Origin: Micromonospora_J zhanjiangensis
Lineage (GTDB): Bacteria > Actinomycetota > Actinomycetes > Mycobacteriales > Micromonosporaceae
Direction of reading: 5' to 3'
Assembly: GCF_042650605.1 (NCBI RefSeq)
Contig: NZ_JBHSBN010000006.1
Span: 62,001-126,000 of the forward strand
Length of the DNA stretch: 64,000 bases
The notes beneath the pieces are model-generated. The model did not search any database, was not told where the DNA came from, and worked only from the letters and a program-made list of their open reading frames with translations. The position numbers and the translations under genes are program-made. Each line of letters opens with the position of its first letter. Within the stretch, counting starts at the first letter, position 1. Below, piece by piece: positions 52,752 through 61,285 of this stretch.

Positions 52752-53378
52752 GTGACCGACACCAGCATTCCGCCCGCGGAACACCCCCTGGACGGCGAGA
52801 CCGACGCCATCGAGGTCGACGCGTCGGCCGACGAGGACGCCTCGGCGGACGACGAGGCCCTGGCCGACGACGAGACCCGGGTAGACGCGGCGGAGGAGAA
52901 GCCGGCCGCCCCTTCGGACAGCGACCTGTTCCGGCAGAGCGAGATCGCCGCGGACTACGTCGAAGGGCTGCTGGACATCCTCGACTACGACGGCGACATC
53001 GACGAGTTGGTCTCGGCTGGCCGTCCCGTCGTCGAGGTCGTGGGCGGCCGACTGCAGGCCCTGGTCGGCCAGCGCGGTGCGACCCTGGAGGCGTTGCAGG
53101 AGCTGACCCGGCTGGCGGTGTTCCGGCAGACCGGTACGCCGAGCCGGCTGCTGCTGGACGTCGGCGGTTACCGGGCGAACCGGCGCAAGGAACTCGCCGC
53201 GGTCGCCAAGAACGCGGTGGAGAAGGTCAAGGAGCACGGCGAGGCGGTCCGGCTCGAGCCGATGTCGGCCTTCGAGCGCAAGTGCGTGCACGACGTGGTG
53301 AACGCGATCAGCGGGGTGGAGAGCGAGTCGGAGGGCGTGGAGCCCAGCCGGCGGATCGTCGTGCGCCCGGCCGACTGA
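52752..53378 (+). CDS. jag: Jag/SpoIIIJ-associated RNA-binding protein (KH-R3H)
   Basis: 208 residues. An acidic N-terminus, then a KH-like region (EIAADYVEGLLDILDYDGDIDELVSAGRPVVEVVGGRLQALVGQRGATLEALQELTRLAVF) and an R3H domain (RRKELAAVAKNAVEKVKEHGEAVRLEPMSAFERKCVHDVV). GTG 52752 has GGAG upstream. It is probably linked to yidC function and cell-wall regulation. Confidence 0.93.
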   Translation: MTDTSIPPAEHPLDGETDAIEVDASADEDASADDEALADDETRVDAAEEKPAAPSDSDLFRQSEIAADYVEGLLDILDYDGDIDELVSAGRPVVEVVGGRLQALVGQRGATLEALQELTRLAVFRQTGTPSRLLLDVGGYRANRRKELAAVAKNAVEKVKEHGEAVRLEPMSAFERKCVHDVVNAISGVESESEGVEPSRRIVVRPAD

Positions 53379-53385
53379 GCGGATC

Positions 53386-54156
53386 ATGAGGGACGACTTC
53401 GAGGTCTCCGGCAACTCGGGCCCGGGTGGCGTACGGCCGCCCGGGCCTTCCGCTGTCGACGTACCGGTGCCGGTCGAACTGGCCGACGCGACCCGGGCCC
53501 TGTTCGGCGACCGGCAGCCACTGGCCGCGGCCTACGCCGAACTGTTGGCCGGGGACGGTGTGCTGCGGGGCCTGATCGGTCCACGGGAGACACCCCGGCT
53601 CTGGGACCGCCACCTGCTCAACTGCGCGGCGGTCGCGGAACTCATCCCGGCCGGCCGCCGCGTGTTGGACGTGGGGTCGGGCGCGGGACTGCCCGGACTG
53701 GTGCTCGCGATCGCCCGGCCGGACCTCTCCGTCGTACTGATCGAACCGCTGGCCCGACGGACGGCCTTCCTCACCGAGGCCGTGGAGACGCTCGGGCTGA
53801 CCAACTCGGTCACGGTGGTCCGGGCCCGCGCGGAGGAGTACGCGGCGGCGAGCTCGTCGCCGGCGGACATCGTGACCGCCCGGGCGGTGGCGCCGTTGGA
53901 CCGGCTCGCCGGGTGGTGCCTCCCGCTGGCGGCGGTCGGCGGCCGACTGCTGGCGTTGAAGGGTTCCTCCGCCGCGGATGAGGTCGTCGAGCACCGGGAC
54001 GCGGTGCGGGAACTGGGCGGCGGGTCACCGGTGGTGCACCGGTGCGGCCGTGGCCTGATCGACCCACCGACCATCGTGGTGGAGATCGTCCGGGAGCGTG
54101 CTGCCGGCCGGCAGCCGAGCCGCCGACCGCGCACTGGCCGACCACGACGGCGGTGA
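53386..54156 (+). CDS. rsmG: 16S rRNA m7G527 methyltransferase
   Basis: 256 residues. SAM-binding GSGAGLPGLVLAIARPDLSVVLIEPLARRTAFL and ETPRLWDRHLLNCAAVAELI are diagnostic of RsmG (GidB). It starts 8 bp after jag. The last 20 residues are an Arg-rich tail. Confidence 0.95.
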   Translation: MRDDFEVSGNSGPGGVRPPGPSAVDVPVPVELADATRALFGDRQPLAAAYAELLAGDGVLRGLIGPRETPRLWDRHLLNCAAVAELIPAGRRVLDVGSGAGLPGLVLAIARPDLSVVLIEPLARRTAFLTEAVETLGLTNSVTVVRARAEEYAAASSSPADIVTARAVAPLDRLAGWCLPLAAVGGRLLALKGSSAADEVVEHRDAVRELGGGSPVVHRCGRGLIDPPTIVVEIVRERAAGRQPSRRPRTGRPRRR

Positions 54157-54385
54157 CGATCCGGTACGTGACGGCCCGACGCCGCGTCATCGTGACTCGC
54201 GGCACGCATGGCCGTGGTCTGAACCGCCCGGGAGCCGTAGGCTGGCCGCGCGCCGATATTGTGGACCGAGCCGACGCGGACGGCATCAACCCCGCCGCGA
54301 GATGTGTTCACACATGGCGTCCGAAAGGCGCGAGCGCGAGTGCCGCCTTTGCCGAACCCCATCCGAAGCGGGCAGGGATGACACG

Positions 54386-56125
54386 GTGCATGACAACGGT
54401 AGGTATGACGAGCCAGAGGTAACCGACCCCGGCGGCCACCGGTCGACCGATCGCACTGTTTCACGTGAAACCGACTCCGGCCGCCCGGCCGTCCGAGGTC
54501 GGGTCAGGCTGGCCCGACCGGAGGGAACGGCCACCGGTCAGGCCGTACCGCGACCCAGGAACGGAACGGAGCCGCCGGGCCCGGTCCACGCGGACCTCGA
54601 CTGGTCCGCCAACCGCCAGGTCGACTCGACCGGGCGCCGCCGAGCCGCCGAGGCGCCGCGTCCGAGCGCCGGACCGGCCTCGGCCGCCGGGGCCGCCGTG
54701 TCCCGGCCGACGGGTGGACCGGGTAGCCCCGCTTTCCTTGCTGCCGTCCAGAATCAGCCGACCCCACCGGGACCCACCGGCACGGGTCGGTCGGTGGCCG
54801 TACCCGTCCCACCGGTCGACCCGTTCGCCGCGCCGGCCGGGCGGCCCCCGGCCGACGACGTGCTACCCCAGCGGCCCTCGGTCGAGGCTGCGCTGCCCGG
54901 GAAGGCGGCGGCGAGCGGGCCGGCCCAGCCCTCGTCGGACCGGCGCGCCGCATCAGCGGTGCCGGCGGCGACCGGCCGGCGGACTGCGGCGACGCCGCAC
55001 GGGCACCGGCAGGGCGAGGTGCCCGCGCCGAGCCGTCCTGACCGACCGGTGGGACCCGACCCGGCCGTGACTGGACATCGGCCGGCAGCGGCGCAGAATG
55101 GCGGAGTGGCGGCTGCCGATTACGCCGCCGGGTCCCGGTCCGCCGCGCCGGGCAGTCAACCACAACCCTCTCCGACGGTCGGGGTGACCATGGACGACCA
55201 AGCCAGTTCCGCCGTGTACGTTTCACGTGAAACCGACTCTCGGGTAAGCGACGACCCGCCGTTGGCAATGGAGGCAATGCGCGCCGTGCAAATCCTGAAC
55301 CCGAGCGGCGAGGTGACGATGCCGCGGCCGGACCATCCACGGGTCATGTGCGTCGCCAACCAGAAGGGCGGGGTGGGCAAGACCACCACGACTGTGAACC
55401 TCGCGGTGGCCCTCGCCCTGCACGGCAACCGGGTCCTCGTCGTCGACCTCGATCCTCAGGGCAACGCCTCGACCGGTCTGAACGTGCCGCATCACACCGG
55501 CGTTCCGGACGTGTACGACTGCCTCATCGACGGCGCGCCACTGGCGGAGGTGGCTCAGCCGGTCGAGGGCATCCCCAATCTCTGGTGCGTGCCGGCGACG
55601 ATCGACCTTGCCGGCGCCGAGATCGAGCTGGTTTCGGTGGTGGCTCGCGAGTCGCGGCTGTCCCGGGCGATCACCGGGCATCCCGATCAGTTCGACTACG
55701 TGTTCATCGACTGCCCGCCCTCGCTCGGCCTGCTGACGGTCAACGCTCTGGTCGCCGCGCAGGAGGTGCTCATTCCGATCCAGTGCGAGTACTACGCGCT
55801 GGAGGGACTGAACCAGCTGATCAACAACATCAACCTGGTGAAGCAGCACCTCAACCCGGCCCTCGACGTCTCGACGATCCTGCTGACGATGTACGACCGG
55901 CGTACCCGGCTGGCCGACGCCGTGGAGCAGGATGTCCGGAACCACTTCGGTGACAAGGTGCTGCAGGCGGTCATCCCGCGAAACGTCCGGGTGTCCGAGG
56001 CACCCAGCTACGGCCAGTCCGTCATGACCTACGATCCCGGTTCGCGGGGCGCGACGAGCTACTTCGAGGCCGCCCAGGAGATCGCGGAGCGCGGGGTCAA
56101 AGAACCGGTCGGCCGGAATGCCTAG
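54386..56125 (+). CDS. parA: ParA chromosome-partitioning ATPase with long disordered N-terminal extension
   Basis: 579 residues from GTG 54386. The ATPase core starts near residue 315: deviant Walker A KGGVGKTTTTVNLAVALA at 327, Walker A' DLDPQGNASTG, Walker B FIDCPPSLGLLTVNALVA, and MYDRRTRLADAVEQDVR. The first 315 residues are Pro/Ala/Gly/Arg-rich and disordered, and carry two copies of VSRETDS encoded by two parS sites. GTG 54386 has AGGGA upstream, which favours it. Starts at 54314 or ATG 55268 (core only) are alternatives. Works with ParB to move origins. Confidence 0.8.
   Translation: MHDNGRYDEPEVTDPGGHRSTDRTVSRETDSGRPAVRGRVRLARPEGTATGQAVPRPRNGTEPPGPVHADLDWSANRQVDSTGRRRAAEAPRPSAGPASAAGAAVSRPTGGPGSPAFLAAVQNQPTPPGPTGTGRSVAVPVPPVDPFAAPAGRPPADDVLPQRPSVEAALPGKAAASGPAQPSSDRRAASAVPAATGRRTAATPHGHRQGEVPAPSRPDRPVGPDPAVTGHRPAAAQNGGVAAADYAAGSRSAAPGSQPQPSPTVGVTMDDQASSAVYVSRETDSRVSDDPPLAMEAMRAVQILNPSGEVTMPRPDHPRVMCVANQKGGVGKTTTTVNLAVALALHGNRVLVVDLDPQGNASTGLNVPHHTGVPDVYDCLIDGAPLAEVAQPVEGIPNLWCVPATIDLAGAEIELVSVVARESRLSRAITGHPDQFDYVFIDCPPSLGLLTVNALVAAQEVLIPIQCEYYALEGLNQLINNINLVKQHLNPALDVSTILLTMYDRRTRLADAVEQDVRNHFGDKVLQAVIPRNVRVSEAPSYGQSVMTYDPGSRGATSYFEAAQEIAERGVKEPVGRNA
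54457..54472. promoter_or_regulatory. parS site 1 (inside parA)
   Basis: TGTTTCACGTGAAACC: 15 of 16 bases of the canonical parS, inside the parA frame, where it encodes VSRETDS. Confidence 0.88.
55219..55234. promoter_or_regulatory. parS site 2 (inside parA)
   Basis: CGTTTCACGTGAAACC, with the intact 14-bp palindromic core GTTTCACGTGAAAC, also in frame encoding VSRETDS. Confidence 0.88.
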
Positions 56126-56152
56126 GCCGGACTACGTGGTGGGAGGCGTGGC

Positions 56153-57181
56153 ATGAAGAACCGTCCGCGAGGAGGACTGGGGCGGGGTCTCGGGGCGTTG
56201 ATCCCCACCGCGCCGGTGCCGACGGGCGGTGTCGCGACGGCGACGGCCCCGGACGCGCCGGAGGTTCCGCACGGCGGGCTGACGCCGTCGTCCCCGTCGT
56301 CCGTCGAGCCAACGTCCGCTTCGGAGCCGGCGTCGGATCCAGGCCCCCAACTGGCACCGGTACCGGGGGCTCGGTTCGCCGAGATCCCGGTGGGCTCGAT
56401 CATGCCCAACCCCAGACAGCCGCGTCAGGTCTTCGACGAGGACGCTCTGGAAGAACTCAAGACCTCGATCGAGCAGGTCGGGTTCCTCCAGCCGATCGTG
56501 GTACGCCAACTCGACGACAACAGCTACGAGTTGGTCATGGGCGAGCGGCGGTGGCGGGCGGCGCAGGCCGTCGGTCGGGAGGTCATCCCGGCGATCGTTC
56601 GCAACACCAAGGACGACGCCATGCTCCGGGACGCCCTGCTGGAGAACATCCACCGGGCCAACCTGAATCCGCTGGAAGAGGCGGCGGCCTATCAGCAGCT
56701 GCTGGAGGAGTTCGGGGCCACGCACGAGGAACTGGCCCGCCGGATCGGGCGTAGCCGACCGCAGATCTCCAACACCCTGCGGTTGCTCAACCTGCCGGCC
56801 CAGGTGCAGCGCCGGGTCGCCGCCGGCATCCTGTCGGCGGGGCACGCGCGCGCGCTGCTAGGTCTGGATGACGCCGAGGCCCAGGAGAAGCTCGCGCACC
56901 GGATCGTGGCGGAGGGCCTCTCGGTCCGGGTGACCGAGGAGCTGGCGAAGCTCGCGGCCGAGGAAGGACCGGCCAAGAGCCAGCCGGCAAAGCGGAGGGC
57001 GAAGCCGCAGGCGCCCGGACTGACCGATCTTGCCGACCGACTCTCGGACCGGTTCGACACCCGGGTGAAGGTGGACATCGGGCGGAGCAAGGGAAAGATC
57101 ACGATCGAGTTCGCCACCGTGGACGACCTGGAGCGGATCGTCGGCCTCATCGGGATGGACGGCGAGGCACCGAACGGCTGA
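56153..57181 (+). CDS. parB: ParB chromosome-partitioning protein
   Basis: 342 residues. A disordered N-terminus follows the MKNRPRGGLGRGLGALI leader. The CTPase/ParB-N domain contains MPNPRQPRQVFDEDALEELKTSI and GERRWRAAQAVGREVIPAIVR, plus the ENIHRANLNPLEEA segment. The HTH is THEELARRIGRSRPQISNTLRLLNLP, and a C-terminal dimerisation domain is present. It binds the parS sites on both sides. 27 bp after parA. Confidence 0.97.
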   Translation: MKNRPRGGLGRGLGALIPTAPVPTGGVATATAPDAPEVPHGGLTPSSPSSVEPTSASEPASDPGPQLAPVPGARFAEIPVGSIMPNPRQPRQVFDEDALEELKTSIEQVGFLQPIVVRQLDDNSYELVMGERRWRAAQAVGREVIPAIVRNTKDDAMLRDALLENIHRANLNPLEEAAAYQQLLEEFGATHEELARRIGRSRPQISNTLRLLNLPAQVQRRVAAGILSAGHARALLGLDDAEAQEKLAHRIVAEGLSVRVTEELAKLAAEEGPAKSQPAKRRAKPQAPGLTDLADRLSDRFDTRVKVDIGRSKGKITIEFATVDDLERIVGLIGMDGEAPNG

Positions 57182-57204
57182 CCGCTTGCCTTTGACGGAA
57201 CCAT

Positions 57205-57242
57205 GACGGCGTCGGCCCGGAAACCCCGGAGCCGGCGCCGTC
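57205..57242 (+). terminator. parB terminator hairpin
   Basis: GACGGCG (57205-57211) pairs with CGCCGTC (57236-57242), with additional internal CCGG pairing, 24 nt after the parB stop. Confidence 0.5.
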
Positions 57243-57256
57243 TCCCGTGGGGCGGG

Positions 57257-57272
57257 GGTTTCACGTGAAACA
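57257..57272. promoter_or_regulatory. parS site 3
   Basis: GGTTTCACGTGAAACA, intact 14-bp core, downstream of parB. Confidence 0.9.
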
Positions 57273-57393
57273 CGGCCTGCGGTCGGCGCCCGATCACCAA
57301 GGACCGGCGGATGCCGGATCGGATGGCCGAGGAGCGAGAGCGATCCCGGCCCGGGTGATCGAGCGCCTCAAGGACGGACGCCGGCCCCGTCGG

Positions 57394-57471
57394 TAATCCA
57401 CAGGGTTTGTCCACAGGTCGCGCCGTTTCACGTGAAACAGCGCGTAGAAGCGGGTGTCAGCCTGTGGATAA
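57394..57471. promoter_or_regulatory. DnaA boxes flanking parS site 4
   Basis: TAATCCACA (57394-57402), TTGTCCACA (57407-57415) and the complement of TTATCCACA (TGTGGATAA, 57463-57471) surround the parS at 57424-57439. Confidence 0.65.
57424..57439. promoter_or_regulatory. parS site 4
   Basis: CGTTTCACGTGAAACA, intact core. Confidence 0.9.
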
Positions 57472-57556
57472 CGACGTGGGACGCAGTCCGATACGGCGTG
57501 CCGGACGGCCGGCAGAACCGGCGAAGAAGAGTAGGGACAGGGACGGCAGACTCGAT

Positions 57557-57569
57557 TAGGGTCAGCGTC
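57557..57569 (+). promoter_or_regulatory. -10 element, leaderless start of downstream gene
   Basis: TAGGGT (57557-57562) followed by 7 nt and GTG at 57570; no ribosome binding site. Confidence 0.45.
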
Positions 57570-58364
57570 GTGCCCCACACCCCTCCCTCTGTTCCTGATT
57601 TCGTCAAGTGGCCTTCCTTCCCCTTCGAGGGTGAAATCCGCGTCAAGGACCTCGCCGATCCGGTTCCGGTGGAACCGGATCGGAAGGGCGAAGGATCGGC
57701 CGACTGCACCGCGTGCCTCGCCTCAGACGAGGCATACATCTGGGTCAGCGATCGCTGGCGGGTACGAGCCATGGACCGGCCGACCGGCCTGCCCATGGTC
57801 CTCATCCTCGAATCGAGGTCCCATCTAGATCTTGGTGATCTGCCCAACCTGCTCGCCGCCGAGCTCGGCGTGATGACGGTCCGGCTGGAACGCGCCATCC
57901 GCTCGCTCGACGGGGTGGCCCGCGTACACGTGAACCGCTGGGGCGACGGCTCGGCGCACCTGCACATGTGGTTCCTCGCCAGGCCGTACGGACGCCTCCA
58001 GTTGCGCGGCACCTTCCTGTCGCTGTGGGACGCCATCCTGCCGCCCATCGCCGAGGCACAGTGGCGGGAAAATCTAGCCCTCGTGGCGGCCTGGCTGGCA
58101 GAGTTCGGCGGACGTCCACTCGCCGAGCCGCCTCGGATCCAGTGGCAGGCGCCGGCAAGCTTCACCGAGCAGGTGATTCCGGCCGGTGAGACCGCCGAAC
58201 CGTTGGCCACCCCGGCCGTGACGGTGGTGGAGGCAATCGACGACGAGATCAACGGCGACTTCGAAGACCCCGACGGGTCACTCGACGACGAGAGGTCGGA
58301 TACCTCCGACGGCTCGACGACGGACGGGTCTGCGGCTGGCCACTCCGCGCGCCCGGCGGGCTGA
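57570..58364 (+). CDS. HIT-like conserved hypothetical protein
   Basis: 264 residues. CTACLASDEAYIWVSDRWRVRAM ... GLPMVLILESRSHLDLGDLPN ... ARVHVNRWGDGSAHLHMWFLARP is reminiscent of the HIT fold with a C-x-x-C start and an H-x-H motif (AHLHMW). An acidic tail follows. I infer a HIT-superfamily relative, not an assigned enzyme. GTG 57570 is chosen for the adjacent -10; the longer frame upstream runs through a parS site and is less protein-like. Confidence 0.65.
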   Translation: MPHTPPSVPDFVKWPSFPFEGEIRVKDLADPVPVEPDRKGEGSADCTACLASDEAYIWVSDRWRVRAMDRPTGLPMVLILESRSHLDLGDLPNLLAAELGVMTVRLERAIRSLDGVARVHVNRWGDGSAHLHMWFLARPYGRLQLRGTFLSLWDAILPPIAEAQWRENLALVAAWLAEFGGRPLAEPPRIQWQAPASFTEQVIPAGETAEPLATPAVTVVEAIDDEINGDFEDPDGSLDDERSDTSDGSTTDGSAAGHSARPAG

Positions 58365-58853
58365 CGACCTGGCCGGCAGGCAGACAACCTGCCCAGAAGA
58401 TGCCGGCCGAGCCGACCCGGTAGTCGTGGCGCGCGCTGCGGCTCGACCGGGCACAGCGGTGGGCGGCGTTTCACGTGAAACACCGCCCACCGCTGTGCTT
58501 CGGCCGTGGAGCGAGATCGGCGGCGGGGCGGGCCGGGCGATGGCATGGTCGCTCGGCCGGTTCAACCGCTGCGGCACACGGCGCGACCGACAAGAGTTGG
58601 GCCCGACCGAAGTCCCAACCGGCCGTCAGTACGGCCAGCGGCGGCAGCGAGATCCGGCGGTGTATCGCGCGGGGGGTCGTACCCGCAGTCTCGGGGACGA
58701 TCTCGACGGCCGGTAGCGCACGCGTTCCGTGCCGAGTTCGGGGAACCGGTTGTGCGGCGGCGCGACCCAGTCCGGGCCCCAAGAACGGCCTTGGCGGAAG
58801 GCTCGCCCCACACCAGCCGGGAGGATCAGGCGTCGCGGCCGCTCATGCCGGGA
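58365..58853. other. Spacer with parS site 5
   Basis: 489 bases between convergent genes. It contains one parS; no coding frame is convincing. Confidence 0.5.
58467..58482. promoter_or_regulatory. parS site 5
   Basis: CGTTTCACGTGAAACA, intact core, flanked by GGGCGG and CCGCCC, which extends the palindrome. Confidence 0.9.
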
Positions 58854-60170
58854 TCATGCCAAGTCGGGACCCGGCGCATCCGCGCCGGGTCGTCCCCGAC
58901 GGCCGGCGCCCGTTCCACCGACGGCTCCGAAGACCCGACGCATGGCCATCTCCTGTTCCAGCACCGTGGCGAGTCGCCGGACCCCCTCACGGATCCGGTC
59001 CGGCGCCGGGAAGGAGTAGTTGAGCCGCATGCTCGCGCGCCCGGAGCCGTCCGCGTAGAAGCCGGTGCCCGGTACGTAGGCGACCCGCGCCGCGATCGCC
59101 CTCGGCATCATGGCCTTGGCGTCGAGGCCGTCCGGCAGGGTAGCCCAGACGAACAGCCCGCCCTGCGGCTCGGTCCACGTGGTGCCCTCGGGCATCAGGT
59201 CGGCCAGCGCGTCGAGCAGGGCGTCCCGGCGTTCGCGATAGACCTCGCGGTAAATCTTGAGTTGCTCACGCCACGGCATGGTCGCGAGGTAGGTGGAGAC
59301 CGCGGCCTGGGCGAACGTGCTCGGGCAGAGCACCTGCGCCTCGTTGGCTATGACCAGCTTGTCGCGGACCGCGTGCGGTGCGAGGATCCAGCCCACCCGT
59401 AGCCCGGGCGCGAAGGTCTTGGAGAAGGTGCTGAGGTAGAAGACGCCGTGCCGACGCCGGGCCCGCAACGGCGCCGGTGCATCACCGTCGAAGCCCAACT
59501 GCCCGTACGGATCGTCCTCCACCACGAGCAGGCCGGCCCGCTCGCAGATGTCGAGCACCCGCTCCCGGCGCTCGTCGGTGAGCGTGACGCCGGCGGGGTT
59601 CTGGTAGGTGGGGATCGTGTAGAGGAATTTCGCCCGGCGTCCGGACCGGGCGACGGCGGCGATGGTGGCCTCCAGCGCCTCCGGCACCAGCCCGTCGTCG
59701 TCCATCGGAACGTGCACCACCTGGGCCTGCGCGGCCTGGAAGACGCCGAGCGCGCCGACGTAGGTGGGCCCCTCGGCCAACACCACGTCACCCGGGTCGA
59801 GGAACAGTCGGGCGACCAGGTCGAGCGCCTGCTGGCCGCCGACGGTGACCACCACGTCCTCCGGCGAGGCGCCGCAGCCGGCGTCGATGCCGGACAGCGC
59901 CATCACCTCGCAGATCCGTTCGCGCAGGTCCAGGGTGCCCTGGCCGATCCCGTACTGCAGGGTCGTGGTGCCCTGCTCGGCACCGAGCTTGGCGAGCATC
60001 TCACCGACCGCGTCCAGCGGCAGGGCGGCGATGTACGGCGCACCACCGGCCAGGGAGACCACCTCGGGCCGGCTGGCGACGGCGAACAACGCTCGGATCT
60101 CCGACGCGGTCATCCCGCGCACCCGACGGGCGTAGCGGTCGGTGTAGTCGTCGAGCGTCGTGCCGGTCAT
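58854..60170 (-). CDS. PLP-dependent aminotransferase (fold type I)
   Basis: 438 residues. VVSLAGGAPYIAALPLDAV, YGIGQGTLDLRERIC, TVGGQQALDLVARLFLDPGDVVLAEGPTY, FLYTIPTYQNPAGVTL, and the PLP lysine in STFSKTFAPGLRVGWI. It resembles 2-aminoadipate/valine-type aminotransferases without the GntR helix-turn-helix. GGTGAGG precedes ATG 60170. The exact substrate is not readable. Confidence 0.9.
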   Translation of the reverse strand: MTGTTLDDYTDRYARRVRGMTASEIRALFAVASRPEVVSLAGGAPYIAALPLDAVGEMLAKLGAEQGTTTLQYGIGQGTLDLRERICEVMALSGIDAGCGASPEDVVVTVGGQQALDLVARLFLDPGDVVLAEGPTYVGALGVFQAAQAQVVHVPMDDDGLVPEALEATIAAVARSGRRAKFLYTIPTYQNPAGVTLTDERRERVLDICERAGLLVVEDDPYGQLGFDGDAPAPLRARRRHGVFYLSTFSKTFAPGLRVGWILAPHAVRDKLVIANEAQVLCPSTFAQAAVSTYLATMPWREQLKIYREVYRERRDALLDALADLMPEGTTWTEPQGGLFVWATLPDGLDAKAMMPRAIAARVAYVPGTGFYADGSGRASMRLNYSFPAPDRIREGVRRLATVLEQEMAMRRVFGAVGGTGAGRRGRPGADAPGPDLA

Positions 60171-60528
60171 GCCCTCACCTCGATCACGGATCGCTGGCGG
60201 GCCACCGCTGGGTGCGGCACGCCGCTAATCGCTCGATCCTAAGCCGTCATCGCCGGTCTTGGCCCGTTCGGAGCGCTCCGGTCCACATCGCGGACCGGAT
60301 CATGAAGACACCGGTCGAGAGCCACCCGGGCATCGTCCGGCCGATGGCGGCGGTGCCCGGAGGGTCGCCGGTCGGGCGGGTGACGCGCCGCAGGTCCGCC
60401 GGCAAAGTCGCCATCCTCTCCCGTACGACGATGTTCGGGCGTACGATCGCACGTCGGGGGCGCGGCGGTCGGGCCGAGAACTTCCGGGCGTTGGTCGGCC
60501 TCCCTTCCGAGCTTTTGGGGATGCGCCG
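60171..60528. other. Divergent spacer
   Basis: 358 bases between the aminotransferase and GNAT genes. Short direct repeats of CGTACGA(T/C) near 60420-60450 are visible; no gene. Confidence 0.35.
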
Positions 60529-61188
60529 ATGTCGCGACGTCTGGTCAGCCTGACCCTCGACACGCTTGAGGATCTACCCCGCCCCTGTCGGCGGTGCGTC
60601 TACTGGGAGTTGGATCCCGTCGCCGCCGACCGGGCCTGCGCCGCGGGGGACCCGGGCCTGGAGAAGGAAGCCTGGGTTTCCCAGACCCTGCTGGAGTGGG
60701 GTTCCTGCGGCAAGCTGGTCTACGTCGACGGGATGCCCGCGGGCTTCGTCATGTACGCGCCACCCGCCTACCTTCCCCGTTCCATGGCCTTTCCCACCTC
60801 GCCGGTGTCCGCGGACGCGGCCCTGCTGACGACCGCGCACATCGTCACCGCCTTCGCCGGCGGCGGACTGGGCCGGATGCTGGTGCAGGGCGTTGCCCGC
60901 GATCTCACCAAACGGGGGATCAAGGCCATCGAGGCGTTCGGCGACGCGAAGTTCGGCGAGTCGGGTGACGGCGGCGGGGAGTGCCTGGCCCCCGCCGACT
61001 TCTTCCTCTCGGTCGGCTTCAAGACCGTCCGGCAGCACCCGCGCTATCCGCGGCTGCGGCTGGAGCTGCGGACCGCCCTGTCCTGGAAGTCGGACGTCGA
61101 GTACGCCCTGGAGAAGCTGCTCGGCTCGATGAGTCCCGAGTCGTTGCTCCGTCCGGTACGACCGGCCACCCGCTCGACCGTCGGCTGA
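60529..61188 (+). CDS. GNAT-like N-acetyltransferase (Rv3916c-type)
   Basis: 219 residues. PCRRCVYWELDPVAADRACAAGDPG start with a CxxC, and AFAGGGLGRMLVQGVARDLTKRGIKAIEAFGDA as the acetyl-CoA-like loop. A protein of similar position and size lies between parB and cwlM in Mycobacterium. The target is unknown. ATG 60529 was chosen at the start of the conserved sequence. Confidence 0.75.
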   Translation: MSRRLVSLTLDTLEDLPRPCRRCVYWELDPVAADRACAAGDPGLEKEAWVSQTLLEWGSCGKLVYVDGMPAGFVMYAPPAYLPRSMAFPTSPVSADAALLTTAHIVTAFAGGGLGRMLVQGVARDLTKRGIKAIEAFGDAKFGESGDGGGECLAPADFFLSVGFKTVRQHPRYPRLRLELRTALSWKSDVEYALEKLLGSMSPESLLRPVRPATRSTVG

Positions 61189-61213
61189 CCCGGCGACCGG
61201 CGAGGAACGGTCC

Positions 61214-61281
61214 GCCGACGGGACGGGACCGCCGACGGAGCGGAACCGCCGACGGAGCGGAACCGCCGACGGAGCGGAACC
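61214..61281. repeat. 17-bp tandem repeat, four copies
   Basis: GCCGACGGAGCGGAACC is repeated exactly at 61231, 61248 and 61265, with a diverged copy at 61214. It lies between convergent stops. Confidence 0.9.
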
Positions 61282-61285
61282 GCCG

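Noticed and set aside
54314..54385. Earlier parA start at 54314
   Set aside because: The candidate lacks a ribosome binding site as good as AGGGA before 54386, though this cannot be settled from sequence alone.
60420..60460. CGTACGA repeats as a regulatory element
   Set aside because: Only two or three short, imperfect copies in GC-rich DNA; not distinguishable from chance.
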